Assembly: GCF_001544275.1 (NCBI RefSeq)
Contig: NZ_BCQE01000020.1
Location: 1-64,000, forward strand
Reading direction: 5' to 3'
Source: Enterococcus gallinarum NBRC 100675
GTDB taxonomy: Bacteria > Bacillota > Bacilli > Lactobacillales > Enterococcaceae
Length of the DNA stretch: 64,000 bases
The notes under the pieces were generated by a model that worked only from the letters and a program-made list of their open reading frames with translations, was not told where the DNA came from and made no database searches. The translations under genes were made by a program, and so were the position numbers. Position 1 is the stretch's first letter; each line of letters starts with the position of its first letter. This document shows positions 27,358 through 35,184 of this stretch, piece after piece.

Positions 27358-27381
27358 AAAGCCCTTGAAATCAAGGGCTTT
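27358..27381 (-). terminator. Intrinsic terminator of the original rplS transcript
   Basis: 11-bp perfect stem AAAGCCCTTGA / TCAAGGGCTTT with a 2-base loop, followed on the minus strand by TTTTTT. It stands 22 bases after the rplS-like stop codon left by island insertion. Confidence 0.8.
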
Positions 27382-27403
27382 TGCTTCATCTGATAATAAA
27401 TGA

Positions 27404-27424
27404 TTAACGACGAATTTCTTTGAT
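27404..27424 (-). repeat. Probable att site: duplicated 3' end of rplS (ribosomal protein L19)
   Basis: The minus strand reads ATC AAA GAA ATT CGT CGT TAA, that is IKEIRR-stop. This is the C-terminus of L19 in lactic acid bacteria (normally preceded by GKAAR). Upstream of this point the frame leaves the L19 sequence, and the integrase gene begins 120 bp away. The 21 bases are the minimum core copy; the rest of rplS should be at the other island end. Confidence 0.7.
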
Positions 27425-27546
27425 ACTTGTGAAAAGTCATTAAAGTATTGATATAAAAGTTTTTCTCTTTTTCTGACTACACTTTGACTAAAGCATAGTC
27501 ACAACACCTATTTTAGATTCTAAAATACCTGCACTTCTGCCAAAAT

Positions 27547-28725
27547 CTAATTTTCTAATGAATCAAAAGCAAGCAAAGGCTTTATTCTTTCGTTTGATGT
27601 TAAATGCCGATATATTTTTGAAGTTGTACTATCTGTATGACCTAAACGATCCTTTAAAACATCCCAACTGCAATACTCAGCTACTAAACTAGCCATCGTA
27701 TGACGAGCCAGATGAGTATGGAAATTTTTGTTGATTCCACATCTCTCTACACAGCGCTTAACGTGGTCATTTACATATTCACGACGATAAGGAACTCCAC
27801 GCTTACCAGGATCAAGATAAACAAATAAATAAGTCTCGTCTACAACAAAATTGCTATTTCTTTTTGTTTTATTTAATACATCAATTAATTCGTGCAATTT
27901 CTCCATTACTAACGGTGTGACAGGTACTCTTCTAGCAGAACTAACAGATTTTGTAGTTTCAATTCGAAAATCTTTGCTTTTTCCTTTTACTGCCGTCTGC
28001 TTATAAAATAAGATTTCATTTCGTTCAAAATCTATATCTTGAGGTTGTAAAGCAAGTGCTTCACTCACACGACACCCAGTATAAAACAAAACATGAAAAA
28101 GAACAGACATGGGTAATTCTTCATAAATGATCCCATAATTTAAAAAAGTTCGCAATTCATCTACTGTTAAAAACTTATCTTCTAAACTATTAACAGACTC
28201 TTTTAAATCTTCAACTGTTAACTGATACTTAGGCATTTTTACAAACTCCATTGGATTTTCATTTATCAAATTCTTTTTCTTACAATATTTAAAAATCATA
28301 TTTAGAACTTGAACAAGAGATTGTAAACTATTTTTAGCATAACCAACATCAATGCCGTCAATTCCTTTTTCTTTTAAAATAAAAAGGAATTTTTGTAGTT
28401 CTTCTGAAGATAAACTGCTTAATTTTTTATCACCAATCCATCGATTAAGTATTTTTACCTGTTCTTCTCGCTTATCATATGTTGCCCTCTTTTGTTCGTT
28501 TAGTGATCGATAATATTCAAACCACTTTTGACTAACCACATTGAATTTATCATTACTAGCAATTCTTTTTTGCTTATTTCTGTGTTGTTTTTCCATTTCA
28601 AGATAAGCTAGCTGAGCCTCACGCTTAGAATTAAAACCTCGTCTCGTAGTTCGAAAAGCCTGAAAGTACCAAGTAATTTTTCCTGTTGCAGTAATATGTT
28701 TTTTAAAACGACTCATATTTTCCAT
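27547..28725 (-). CDS. int: Tyrosine recombinase/integrase of the island
   Basis: 392 residues. Arm-type DNA-binding N-terminus (GKITWYFQAFRTTRRGFNSKREA), SAM-like core-binding domain at about 60-160, catalytic domain from 185. Active site residues R219 (GCRVSEAL), K259, H338 and R341 (HLARHT), H363 (LGHTD) and nucleophile Y372 are all present, so the enzyme looks intact. RBS GGGGG 9 bases before ATG. It should catalyse integration and excision at the rplS att site 120 bp downstream. Confidence 0.93.
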   Translation of the reverse strand: MENMSRFKKHITATGKITWYFQAFRTTRRGFNSKREAQLAYLEMEKQHRNKQKRIASNDKFNVVSQKWFEYYRSLNEQKRATYDKREEQVKILNRWIGDKKLSSLSSEELQKFLFILKEKGIDGIDVGYAKNSLQSLVQVLNMIFKYCKKKNLINENPMEFVKMPKYQLTVEDLKESVNSLEDKFLTVDELRTFLNYGIIYEELPMSVLFHVLFYTGCRVSEALALQPQDIDFERNEILFYKQTAVKGKSKDFRIETTKSVSSARRVPVTPLVMEKLHELIDVLNKTKRNSNFVVDETYLFVYLDPGKRGVPYRREYVNDHVKRCVERCGINKNFHTHLARHTMASLVAEYCSWDVLKDRLGHTDSTTSKIYRHLTSNERIKPLLAFDSLEN

Positions 28726-28827
28726 TTGTTTTTACCCCCAATTATGAAGGAACCCAACAATCGGAAACTCTTGAAAATCTTTCTATTTATAAAATAATTA
28801 TACAATATACAGACGAAAAAATAAATT

Positions 28828-29139
28828 CTACAATTCTCGTAATAAACGAAACTGATCACAAAAGTATTCTTCCTTTCCTTTTTTTATCCACTCCAAAATA
28901 TCATCTCTAAGGTAATGCCCTTTGATGCCAAACCAGCATCTTGGAAAATTATCTAGTTTTATAAGACGATTTAAAGTACTATCACTTATTTGAAATTGTT
29001 CTTTTAGATCTTTATTTGTTAAAACTAACGGTAGGTCATTTATTCTCTTTACTTTATTGATAGAATCCTCTAGCTTTTTGGGATTAAATAAACAATTTTC
29101 TAACTCTGATGAATTATTTTTATTGTTATTCTTTGACAT
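28828..29139 (-). CDS. Excisionase-like HTH protein (AlpA/MerR-type fold)
   Basis: 103 residues. Start ATG 29139 with AAGGGAAGAG upstream; 20 extra in-frame residues upstream lack a ribosome binding site. The core LTNKDLKEQFQISDSTLNRLIKLDNFPRCWFGIKGHYLRDDILEWIKK is the winged-helix pattern of phage/ICE excisionases and AlpA proteins. It lies 100 bp upstream of int on the same strand, the usual xis position. It would direct excision; a role as simple regulator is possible. Confidence 0.75.
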   Translation of the reverse strand: MSKNNNKNNSSELENCLFNPKKLEDSINKVKRINDLPLVLTNKDLKEQFQISDSTLNRLIKLDNFPRCWFGIKGHYLRDDILEWIKKGKEEYFCDQFRLLREL

Positions 29140-29490
29140 GATTATCTCTTCCCTTCTATTATTAAGGATTAATCTATCAGCTGCCTTTGTCAAAAGCACA
29201 TAGGAATTTCACCTCTCCCCAAGTTTACGGCGAGCCTTACGGAAGTATCATTATCCCAACCTCAAATCATCGCTTTTTATTGACTATAAAAATTATTTTA
29301 GAATATTTATCGCTCCTTCTTTATAATAAGAGATCATGGCGTAACTAAAATATGCTCCTTGAAGTGTTAACGTACTGATAGAATATATTTATTTTTCAAT
29401 GAACAATAGGTTTTCTACCTAAAAGAATCCGCTAATCTAAAGTATTAGAAGACTCTTTTTGGTAGAAAAAGTAGAAAGGGGAGTTTTTAG
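29140..29490. other. Intergenic region with a long imperfect hairpin
   Basis: No frame is convincing. Arms 29411-29436 and 29444-29469 share 22 of 26 bases as inverted copies (TTTTCTACC, AAAGA, CTAAT blocks). This could be a bidirectional terminator or a protein/DNA structure near xis. Confidence 0.55.
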
Positions 29491-29736
29491 CTAGTTAACT
29501 TTAAATTTCAATATAGCTTCTATTAATTTAACTTCTAATTGCCTTAGCATATATTCATCCACATAGGTAATAAATTGCCCCACCTCATTAAATCCATTTG
29601 TTAAACATAACTTAGCTATATAATTATGATAATGTTTGAGTATCATCTTGATCGAAATTGGATCTTCTTCTAGAGCAGATAGGATAATAGATAGTGGAAC
29701 TAATGGATACTGCCATTTTTTGGGTTTATCTACCAT
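29491..29736 (-). CDS. Tn916 Orf8-like HTH protein
   Basis: 81 residues. YPLVPLSIILSALEEDPISIKMILKHYHNYIAKLC is the pattern of the small HTH proteins found beside the sigma-like protein in Tn916-family elements. The C-terminus (LRQLEVKLIEAILKFKV) is typical. The gene overlaps the upstream sigma-like gene by 7 bp, so both are co-translated. Likely regulates element transfer functions; here it may be a leftover, as no conjugation genes are seen. Confidence 0.7.
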   Translation of the reverse strand: MVDKPKKWQYPLVPLSIILSALEEDPISIKMILKHYHNYIAKLCLTNGFNEVGQFITYVDEYMLRQLEVKLIEAILKFKVN

Positions 29737-30131
29737 AGGTCATACCCCATTTTCAATTGTTCAACTGCCTTCGTTCGTTGATACCAGATACCACTTGTAC
29801 TCATATTGAGAATTCTACCGATTTCAGCATCATTAAAATCGGCAAAATAATAAAGTAGAATAATCTTCCTTCTTATATCCGATAACTGATCAATTGCTGC
29901 TGATAACTTCTGATCTGAAATTAATATCTCCATTCCAAATAAGAAATAGACATCTTGTTCATCAAAATTAGTTTGTGGATACTTCCCTTCATTTACATCA
30001 TTCAGTGGTTCCTCATTATCTTTTATTCTAGTGTTTCGTTTTCGAATAGACTTAGCTTCGTTTCGTAATACTTTTTTGCAGTAGGCATCAAATTGGTGTT
30101 GTATAGATTTCTCATTGTAGTTTTGTTGCAC
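29730..30131 (-). CDS. Sigma-70 region 4-like protein (Tn916 Orf7-like)
   Basis: 133 residues. The C-terminal region-4 HTH (QLSDIRRKIILLYYFADFNDAEIGRILNMSTSGIWYQRTKAVEQLK) resembles sigma factors; the N-terminus QHQFDAYCKKVLRNEAKS matches Tn916 Orf7 homologs. In Tn916, Orf7/Orf8 activate the int-xis and transfer promoters. An A-rich stretch and long adhesin gene lie upstream rather than the tet regulation module. Confidence 0.78.
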   Translation of the reverse strand: MQQNYNEKSIQHQFDAYCKKVLRNEAKSIRKRNTRIKDNEEPLNDVNEGKYPQTNFDEQDVYFLFGMEILISDQKLSAAIDQLSDIRRKIILLYYFADFNDAEIGRILNMSTSGIWYQRTKAVEQLKMGYDLW

Positions 30132-30253
30132 GATAAATATGCTCCTTTTCCCCTTTCCACTAATACAACAATCAGAGAGTGCCTTTTTTTCGAAAAAACT
30201 AAAAAAATAATCATACTTTTTAGGTGGAATTTCATTCTCATAAAAAAAAAAAA

Positions 30254-30280
30254 AAAACGATTAGTATCACTAATCGTTTT
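30254..30280 (-). terminator. Terminator of the LPXTG adhesin gene
   Basis: 11-bp perfect stem AAAACGATTAG / CTAATCGTTTT with a 5-base loop; on the minus strand it runs into a long T tract (about 16). Confidence 0.88.
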
Positions 30281-30361
30281 TGAGTATTCCTTGCAAAAGC
30301 CAAATTACTTTTATAGTTAAAATTTGATATTGATAATCATCCTTCTTTCGGTAGTGGGTAA

Positions 30362-33300
30362 TCATTTTGATCTTTCTATTCTACTTGATGATTTTTTAGA
30401 CTCTCTCTTTTTATAATCAATTAGGCCTAAACTTCCCAACAATAGAAGACCACCAAAGATAGTAATCATATTTGTATCCTCTTCACCTGTTTTGGGTAAC
30501 ATTTTCGCTTTTTTAGCTTGTTTCCCTACTTGTGTAGTGTCCACTGGGGTGACGACTTCCACTTTACTTCCTTCTGGAAGATTGAGAATGTTGTCCGTTA
30601 GGTCAACTCCTTCTCCTTTATGAACTTCTTCTGGCATGATTTGTTCTGGTTCAATTGTTGGAATTGGTTTGATTTCTACCCAATCTACTTTATCTTTGAC
30701 TGTTACTGGTACCTTAACCGTTGTACTTGATCCATCTGGGAAGGTGACTTTCACTTCTCCTTTATGTTCACCTACTTGTGTAGTGTCCACTGGGGTAACG
30801 ACTTCCACTTTACTTCCTTCTGGAAGATTGAGAATGTTGTCCGTTAGGTCAACTCCTTCTCCTTTATGAACTTCTTCTGGCATGATTTGTTCTGGTTCAA
30901 TTGTTGGAATTGGTTTGATTTCTACCCAATCTACTTTATCTTTGACTGTTACTGGTACCTTAACCGTTGTACTTGATCCATCTGGATACGTAACTTCTAT
31001 CGTTCCTTCATACTCACCTGGCTGGGTTGTATCAATGACACCTTCTGGTGTAGCATCGTTCACTTTCGTGCCTTCCGGCAACTCTTCCAAGTTAGTTACA
31101 TTATCCGTCAGATCAATCGTTCCTCCGTAGTTGACTTCTTCTTTTTCTACTTCTGGAGTATATTTTTCAGCATCATTTCGATTGTCCACTACTTCCACTG
31201 GAACTTTCACTGTATCTTTTGTTCCATCTGGATACGTAACTTCTATCGTTCCTTCATACTCACCTGGCTGGGTTGTATCAATGACACCTTCTGGTGTAGC
31301 ATCGTTCACTTTCGTGCCTTCCGGCAACTCTTCCAGATTAGTTACATTATCCGTCAGATCAATCGTTTCTCCATAGTTGACTTCTTCTTTTTCTACTTCT
31401 GGTTCATAAAATTCAGCATCACTAGAAAGTTTCTTATAATACAAATTAATGATATTTCCATCTTTTTGTGTGATTATTAAACTTTCAGGATCGGCAGTCA
31501 CAAACTCATAATTACTAATTTCGTATGTTTCCCCCATATCCATTCCATTAATTTCTTGACCAAACGTAGAAACTAAGTAGGTTGATTCACGTAACTTCAA
31601 TAATTGTTCTGTATCCTTGGTTGAATAATCATAGAAATTAATGGTAGTAGGGAATAAATTAATGTAACTTGAAGCAAGTGAGTTTCTTACTATTCTCTCT
31701 TGATCATTTTTTTTATCTGTAAACCATGTTTTAATTTCTGCTGATATCAATTGATCTTCATCTTCAATTAGAGGTTTAGGCATAACAGGAATATCAATAA
31801 AGTTTGCACCAACAAATGGTGAAGAACTCAAAGTATTCATAAAGCTCTCAACAGCATTAACGTAGTAAACTCCGTTTTCATACTGACCAGCTTTATCCTT
31901 GTTGACTTCAATTTTTATTTTATTATCTACAAACATATTCTTTTTCAACATGACAGGTGCATTTGATCCACCGTCATGATGGTTGATACTATTTTCTCTG
32001 TATACTTGCCAAATCGTAATATAATCATCATCTGAAACTAAATTTAATATTTGTGGATCAATCTCAATATTAAATGAAACAGGTCGACCTAAATCAAGTG
32101 CCGTTCCATATAAAAGGTTATTCATGATCGTATTCTGAACTCTAATCAGACTTTTATCAGTTCCTTCGAGAATACTACTGAACTGACCATCGCTTCCCAT
32201 TTGCTTTCCTTCATAAGTGGTAGTAATTGTATGGACAGATGGTGAGTTTAACCAATTTGAATTATTTTCATCTGGCTCCTCTTGTGAAAGATCAACAATA
32301 GTATTCTTATTTAAACTTTCTTTAGCAATAGTTGCAACACCAGAACTTGATTGACCTTGTAAACGAAGTTGAACACCAAACTTATCCCTTCCAAGCTCTT
32401 GCTGTAACTCTGCGACATCTTTCGATAATTTTATATAGATATTCGCTTCATATCTTTCAGCCTCGAGAGGAACAGATGGAAATACCCCCCAGTTTCCAGA
32501 TAGCGCGCCTCGACTCTTAGGATTCGTGCCCGGAATACGTATGAAAAATTTATCTAATAACACACGATAGATTCCGCCAGTTTTTTGATCTACTTGTGCA
32601 TAAGCATCACTTACACCTGTCGGAGTTCCAAAAGTATTTACATTGCTCAATGTATTAGTATCTACTTTTTCAAAATATCGTTGGTACCCAACTTGTGCAC
32701 CGATGTTTACGGTATTTTTTATGTTAATTTCTTCAATATATTTCGTAAGCTCTGGATCCACACGAAGATAAATCCAATCAATTGAAGCAGGCGTTGCTGC
32801 AGCTCTGTAAGCCATTTTCAAATGTAATTGAGTGGGATCATCAGTTTTTACACCCACATAAGTAATTCCAGTCTGAGTAATCAAACTTCCAGAAATGTTA
32901 GAATTGTCTGGTAGTGCCCAATCTTCTAAAAAGTTTTCTCCAGTTTGAACATCAAGACTCCTAACACTTCTACGTAAAGTTCTTGATGCTGATGATGAAT
33001 TATTTTCCTCTAATAAAGAAATACTATCTTTTTTGATCGTTTTTTGTGGAGTAACATTTTCTATAGCAGTATCTTCTAAATTAACTAAGTCCCTTGTTGT
33101 ATTAGATAAAACTGTCGTATCTTTATCTACTTGTGAAGTATTGCTTTTTATACTTTCTTCTGTAACTCTTGTCATCTGATTCTCAACTAAAGCAGCATCA
33201 TCGCTATCTTCATGAGGATGTACTTCTAATTGTTGAATAGCATCATTATCAGTCAAGACTTCCTTTTGAATAATACTCTCTGACTGAACTTCAATACTAT

Positions 33301-33658
33301 CTTCAGATAAATTTGTATTTTCTTGATTGTTAGTAGTTTCACCAAATGAATTTTCTGATTCAGAAATGGTTGCTTTCGAAGCTAGTTCTAGATCTTTATT
33401 TATAGCACTATCTTCCGACACATCAATATTTTGTTTTTCTTCTGAATTACTTTCTTTTAGAATAGAATTATTCAAAGTAGATTGGATTTCAGTTGATTGA
33501 TTTATCTCCGTTGTTTCACTAGCAAAAGAAACTGTAGGACAAGAAATTAATCCTATTCCTAAAAACATTGCACCGATAATGAAAGAAGCCGCTCCACCTC
33601 CTCCTTTTTTCTTTTTAATTGCGTACTTAAACTTCTTCTCGCTTCTTTGATAAAACAT
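30362..33658 (-). CDS. LPXTG surface protein with four-plus Rib-like 82-residue repeats
   Basis: 1098 residues, ATG with AGGAGG 7 bases upstream. A YSIRK-like signal (KYAIKKKKGGGGAASFIIGAMFLG) with cleavage near A46. Residues 47-230 are Ser/Asn/Glu-rich and probably disordered. Residues about 235-750 form the likely binding region, without a motif I recognise. Repeats at 754-1053 carry EVNYG..IDLTDNV and YPDGT..TVKVPV, Rib/alpha-like beta-sandwich repeats. LPKTG is at 1054-1058, then a hydrophobic stretch and basic tail. Wall-anchored by sortase. Controlled probably by the inverted repeats at 33701 and 33789. It may be a divergent relative of Esp-type proteins; ligand unknown. Confidence 0.9.
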   Translation of the reverse strand: MFYQRSEKKFKYAIKKKKGGGGAASFIIGAMFLGIGLISCPTVSFASETTEINQSTEIQSTLNNSILKESNSEEKQNIDVSEDSAINKDLELASKATISESENSFGETTNNQENTNLSEDSIEVQSESIIQKEVLTDNDAIQQLEVHPHEDSDDAALVENQMTRVTEESIKSNTSQVDKDTTVLSNTTRDLVNLEDTAIENVTPQKTIKKDSISLLEENNSSSASRTLRRSVRSLDVQTGENFLEDWALPDNSNISGSLITQTGITYVGVKTDDPTQLHLKMAYRAAATPASIDWIYLRVDPELTKYIEEINIKNTVNIGAQVGYQRYFEKVDTNTLSNVNTFGTPTGVSDAYAQVDQKTGGIYRVLLDKFFIRIPGTNPKSRGALSGNWGVFPSVPLEAERYEANIYIKLSKDVAELQQELGRDKFGVQLRLQGQSSSGVATIAKESLNKNTIVDLSQEEPDENNSNWLNSPSVHTITTTYEGKQMGSDGQFSSILEGTDKSLIRVQNTIMNNLLYGTALDLGRPVSFNIEIDPQILNLVSDDDYITIWQVYRENSINHHDGGSNAPVMLKKNMFVDNKIKIEVNKDKAGQYENGVYYVNAVESFMNTLSSSPFVGANFIDIPVMPKPLIEDEDQLISAEIKTWFTDKKNDQERIVRNSLASSYINLFPTTINFYDYSTKDTEQLLKLRESTYLVSTFGQEINGMDMGETYEISNYEFVTADPESLIITQKDGNIINLYYKKLSSDAEFYEPEVEKEEVNYGETIDLTDNVTNLEELPEGTKVNDATPEGVIDTTQPGEYEGTIEVTYPDGTKDTVKVPVEVVDNRNDAEKYTPEVEKEEVNYGGTIDLTDNVTNLEELPEGTKVNDATPEGVIDTTQPGEYEGTIEVTYPDGSSTTVKVPVTVKDKVDWVEIKPIPTIEPEQIMPEEVHKGEGVDLTDNILNLPEGSKVEVVTPVDTTQVGEHKGEVKVTFPDGSSTTVKVPVTVKDKVDWVEIKPIPTIEPEQIMPEEVHKGEGVDLTDNILNLPEGSKVEVVTPVDTTQVGKQAKKAKMLPKTGEEDTNMITIFGGLLLLGSLGLIDYKKRESKKSSSRIERSK
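30500..31399 (-). repeat. 246-bp tandem coding repeats of the LPXTG adhesin
   Basis: Two copies of one type (31399-30908) and one full plus one truncated copy of a second type (30934-30500), period 246 bp or slightly less (82 residues). DNA identity within each type is almost complete. Copy number can change by recombination. Confidence 0.85.
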
Positions 33659-33700
33659 ACTTTATCCTCCTAACATAAAAAGTTATCAAAAAGAAAACCT

Positions 33701-33798
33701 AAAAACGAACGTTCATTTTATAAGAAAGGTTAGAATAGATTCCCTTTCTCAATTTATATGTTAAATTAAATTTATAATATTTTCAATATGAACGTTCA
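33701..33798 (-). promoter_or_regulatory. Adhesin promoter region flanked by two palindromic operators
   Basis: AAAAACGAACGTTCATTTTA (33701-33720) and TGAACGTTCA (33789-33798) share the core GAACGTTC. Between them on the minus strand are TTGAAA and a TAACAT-type -10 (17 apart). One site is just above the -35, the other in the leader. The first site matches 17 of 20 bases of the site before the TetR gene at 59548. Confidence 0.6.
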
Positions 33799-33884
33799 CT
33801 TTTTATTAGTCACAAAAGATCTATTTCTTTTGTATTCATTTAACCTTTTTTCTCGTTGATAATAATAAAGGGAAGGATTTAATT

Positions 33885-33947
33885 TATAATCAAATGAGAA
33901 TGATACTCAAATAAAGGAGGAATCTTAGTAGAGATTATTATGAGTAA
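33885..33947 (+). pseudogene. Fur-boxed promoter and ribosome binding site with a broken gene
   Basis: TATAAT (33885-33890) is followed by TGAGAATGATACTCA (33895-33909), 11-12 of 14 Fur-box positions and palindromic, then AAAGGAGG. A gene starting at ATG 33941 area reads MSKNEFF and stops. It looks like the decapitated start of an iron-regulated gene. Confidence 0.4.
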
Positions 33948-34712
33948 AAACGAATTTTTTTAATATAAATTCACTTAATAAGTCAAATAAGACTGCCAAT
34001 AAAATGATGTTCCTCAAGTAAAAAACAGCTAAAACTCTTTCTAAAGTGGCTGACTACTAACCATATAGTGGGGAAAAGATAAATAAAAACAAACAAGTGA
34101 TTATATACTCAACAATCAGTTTAACCATTGCATCCATTCTAAAAGATGCTGATCGCCATTATCAAATAAAGAAATTTTTCAACTTTGAAAAAAGGTTCAT
34201 AAACTCGACATTTCTTATTAAAAACTTAACTCATAGTATTCTTCCTAAAATAAACATGATAATAATATCAATATACAACGATCTTATAGAGGTTATTAGC
34301 AGTATAGATTGCATAAGTTTCTTTTCACGTTTTCTTTTTCTTTTCCTTCAAAGAAAAAGAACAGATCTTTCTTATTAAAAAATTTGTTTTGAATAAAATG
34401 GATAGGATGACTTCATTTTAGTAAAAGCTGAAAATAAAGAATCTAGAAAGTCTATTCTTAGAAAATTTAGTTCTTTATTGCATAAATAACTATGGCGAAT
34501 TAAAAGATATAATCAATATCAAAAATCAAAATCAAAGAATGTGCCCAATCAAGGGAGAAGCAAAAGCGTCTTTCCTTGATTCGTTGCAATGAGGTTTTTA
34601 CGGGGTTCAGTCTATCTTTATTACCAGAATATATTTACCTTTCTAAATTGATCAGTGACGTCTTTTTAGTAACCCATAAAACTGGAAATACTATTTTTTG
34701 ACGTTATTCTTA
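33948..34712. other. Intergenic, mostly decayed sequence
   Basis: Very AT-rich. A 93-codon plus-strand frame near 34100 has no ribosome binding site and no family features. A hairpin AATCAAGG...CCTTGATT (34546-34581) could be an orphan terminator. Nothing else supported. Confidence 0.45.
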
Positions 34713-34900
34713 CTAACAAATGAATATAACATGAGCTTTAATGATTTCAATATCTTTCATCTCACACAATTTTCTTAATATCTGACCAATACCTACTCTT
34801 AACTTTCCATAAATCACTTTTCGTCGATACTTTGGATAAAGAAAATATGATACTTACAATTCCATCTCGTATGTGCTACACTTTTATCGTCGGTAAACAT
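34713..34900 (-). pseudogene. IS200/IS605-family transposase TnpA remnant
   Basis: ATG at 34900 reads MFTDDKSVAHTRWNCKYHIFF, then a one-base frameshift gives PKYRRKVIYGKLRVGIGQILRKLCEMKDIEIIKAH before a stop. This is the start of IS200-type TnpA; the HUH motif and catalytic Tyr are missing. Translation start is preceded by AAAGGAG. Confidence 0.8.
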
Positions 34901-34906
34901 TAGAAA

Positions 34907-35045
34907 CTCCTTTCGATCTGATATGCGGTTAGTAGCCATTATTAGTATATCGAAAGGAGTTTTTTATCGCTAAAGCTATTTCGTCCACGCACAGAAATGC
35001 GTGTTTTTTTGTTTCGTACGCTACGCGAACGAGACTGACTAAAGT
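34907..35045 (-). mobile_element. IS200-type left end with RBS-masking hairpin
   Basis: CTCCTTTCGAT (34907-34917) pairs with ATCGAAAGGAG (34949-34959), burying the AAAGGAG of the transposase in a stem, as known for IS200. Beyond it, 34960-35045 shares block-wise identity (TTTATCGCTA, CCACG..AGAAA, TTTTTGTTTC, CTGACTAAA) with 53901-53990. Confidence 0.65.
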
Positions 35046-35184
35046 TAATAACTAAAAGAGTATTAAGTATACTTACAACAGTTAGTATACTTAATACTCT
35101 TTATTAATTTGTTTTACATGACTTTTCATCAAATAAGGAAACTACAAATATAATTTCTTCAAATACCACTCAATCTAATTACAG

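Noticed and set aside
27201-27440. 79-codon minus-strand frame running over the rplS remnant
   Set aside because: It reads the L19 3' end in a wrong frame and passes through the terminator hairpin; no ribosome binding site.
30636-31376. Repeated plus-strand frames with period 246 bp, could suggest a CRISPR-like or repeat gene array
   Set aside because: They mirror the tandem coding repeats of the LPXTG protein; unit length and lack of spacers exclude CRISPR.
34097-34378. 93-codon plus-strand frame rich in Ile/Phe/Lys
   Set aside because: GTG start without ribosome binding site, composition of random AT-rich DNA, no motif, lies in decayed IS-flanking sequence.
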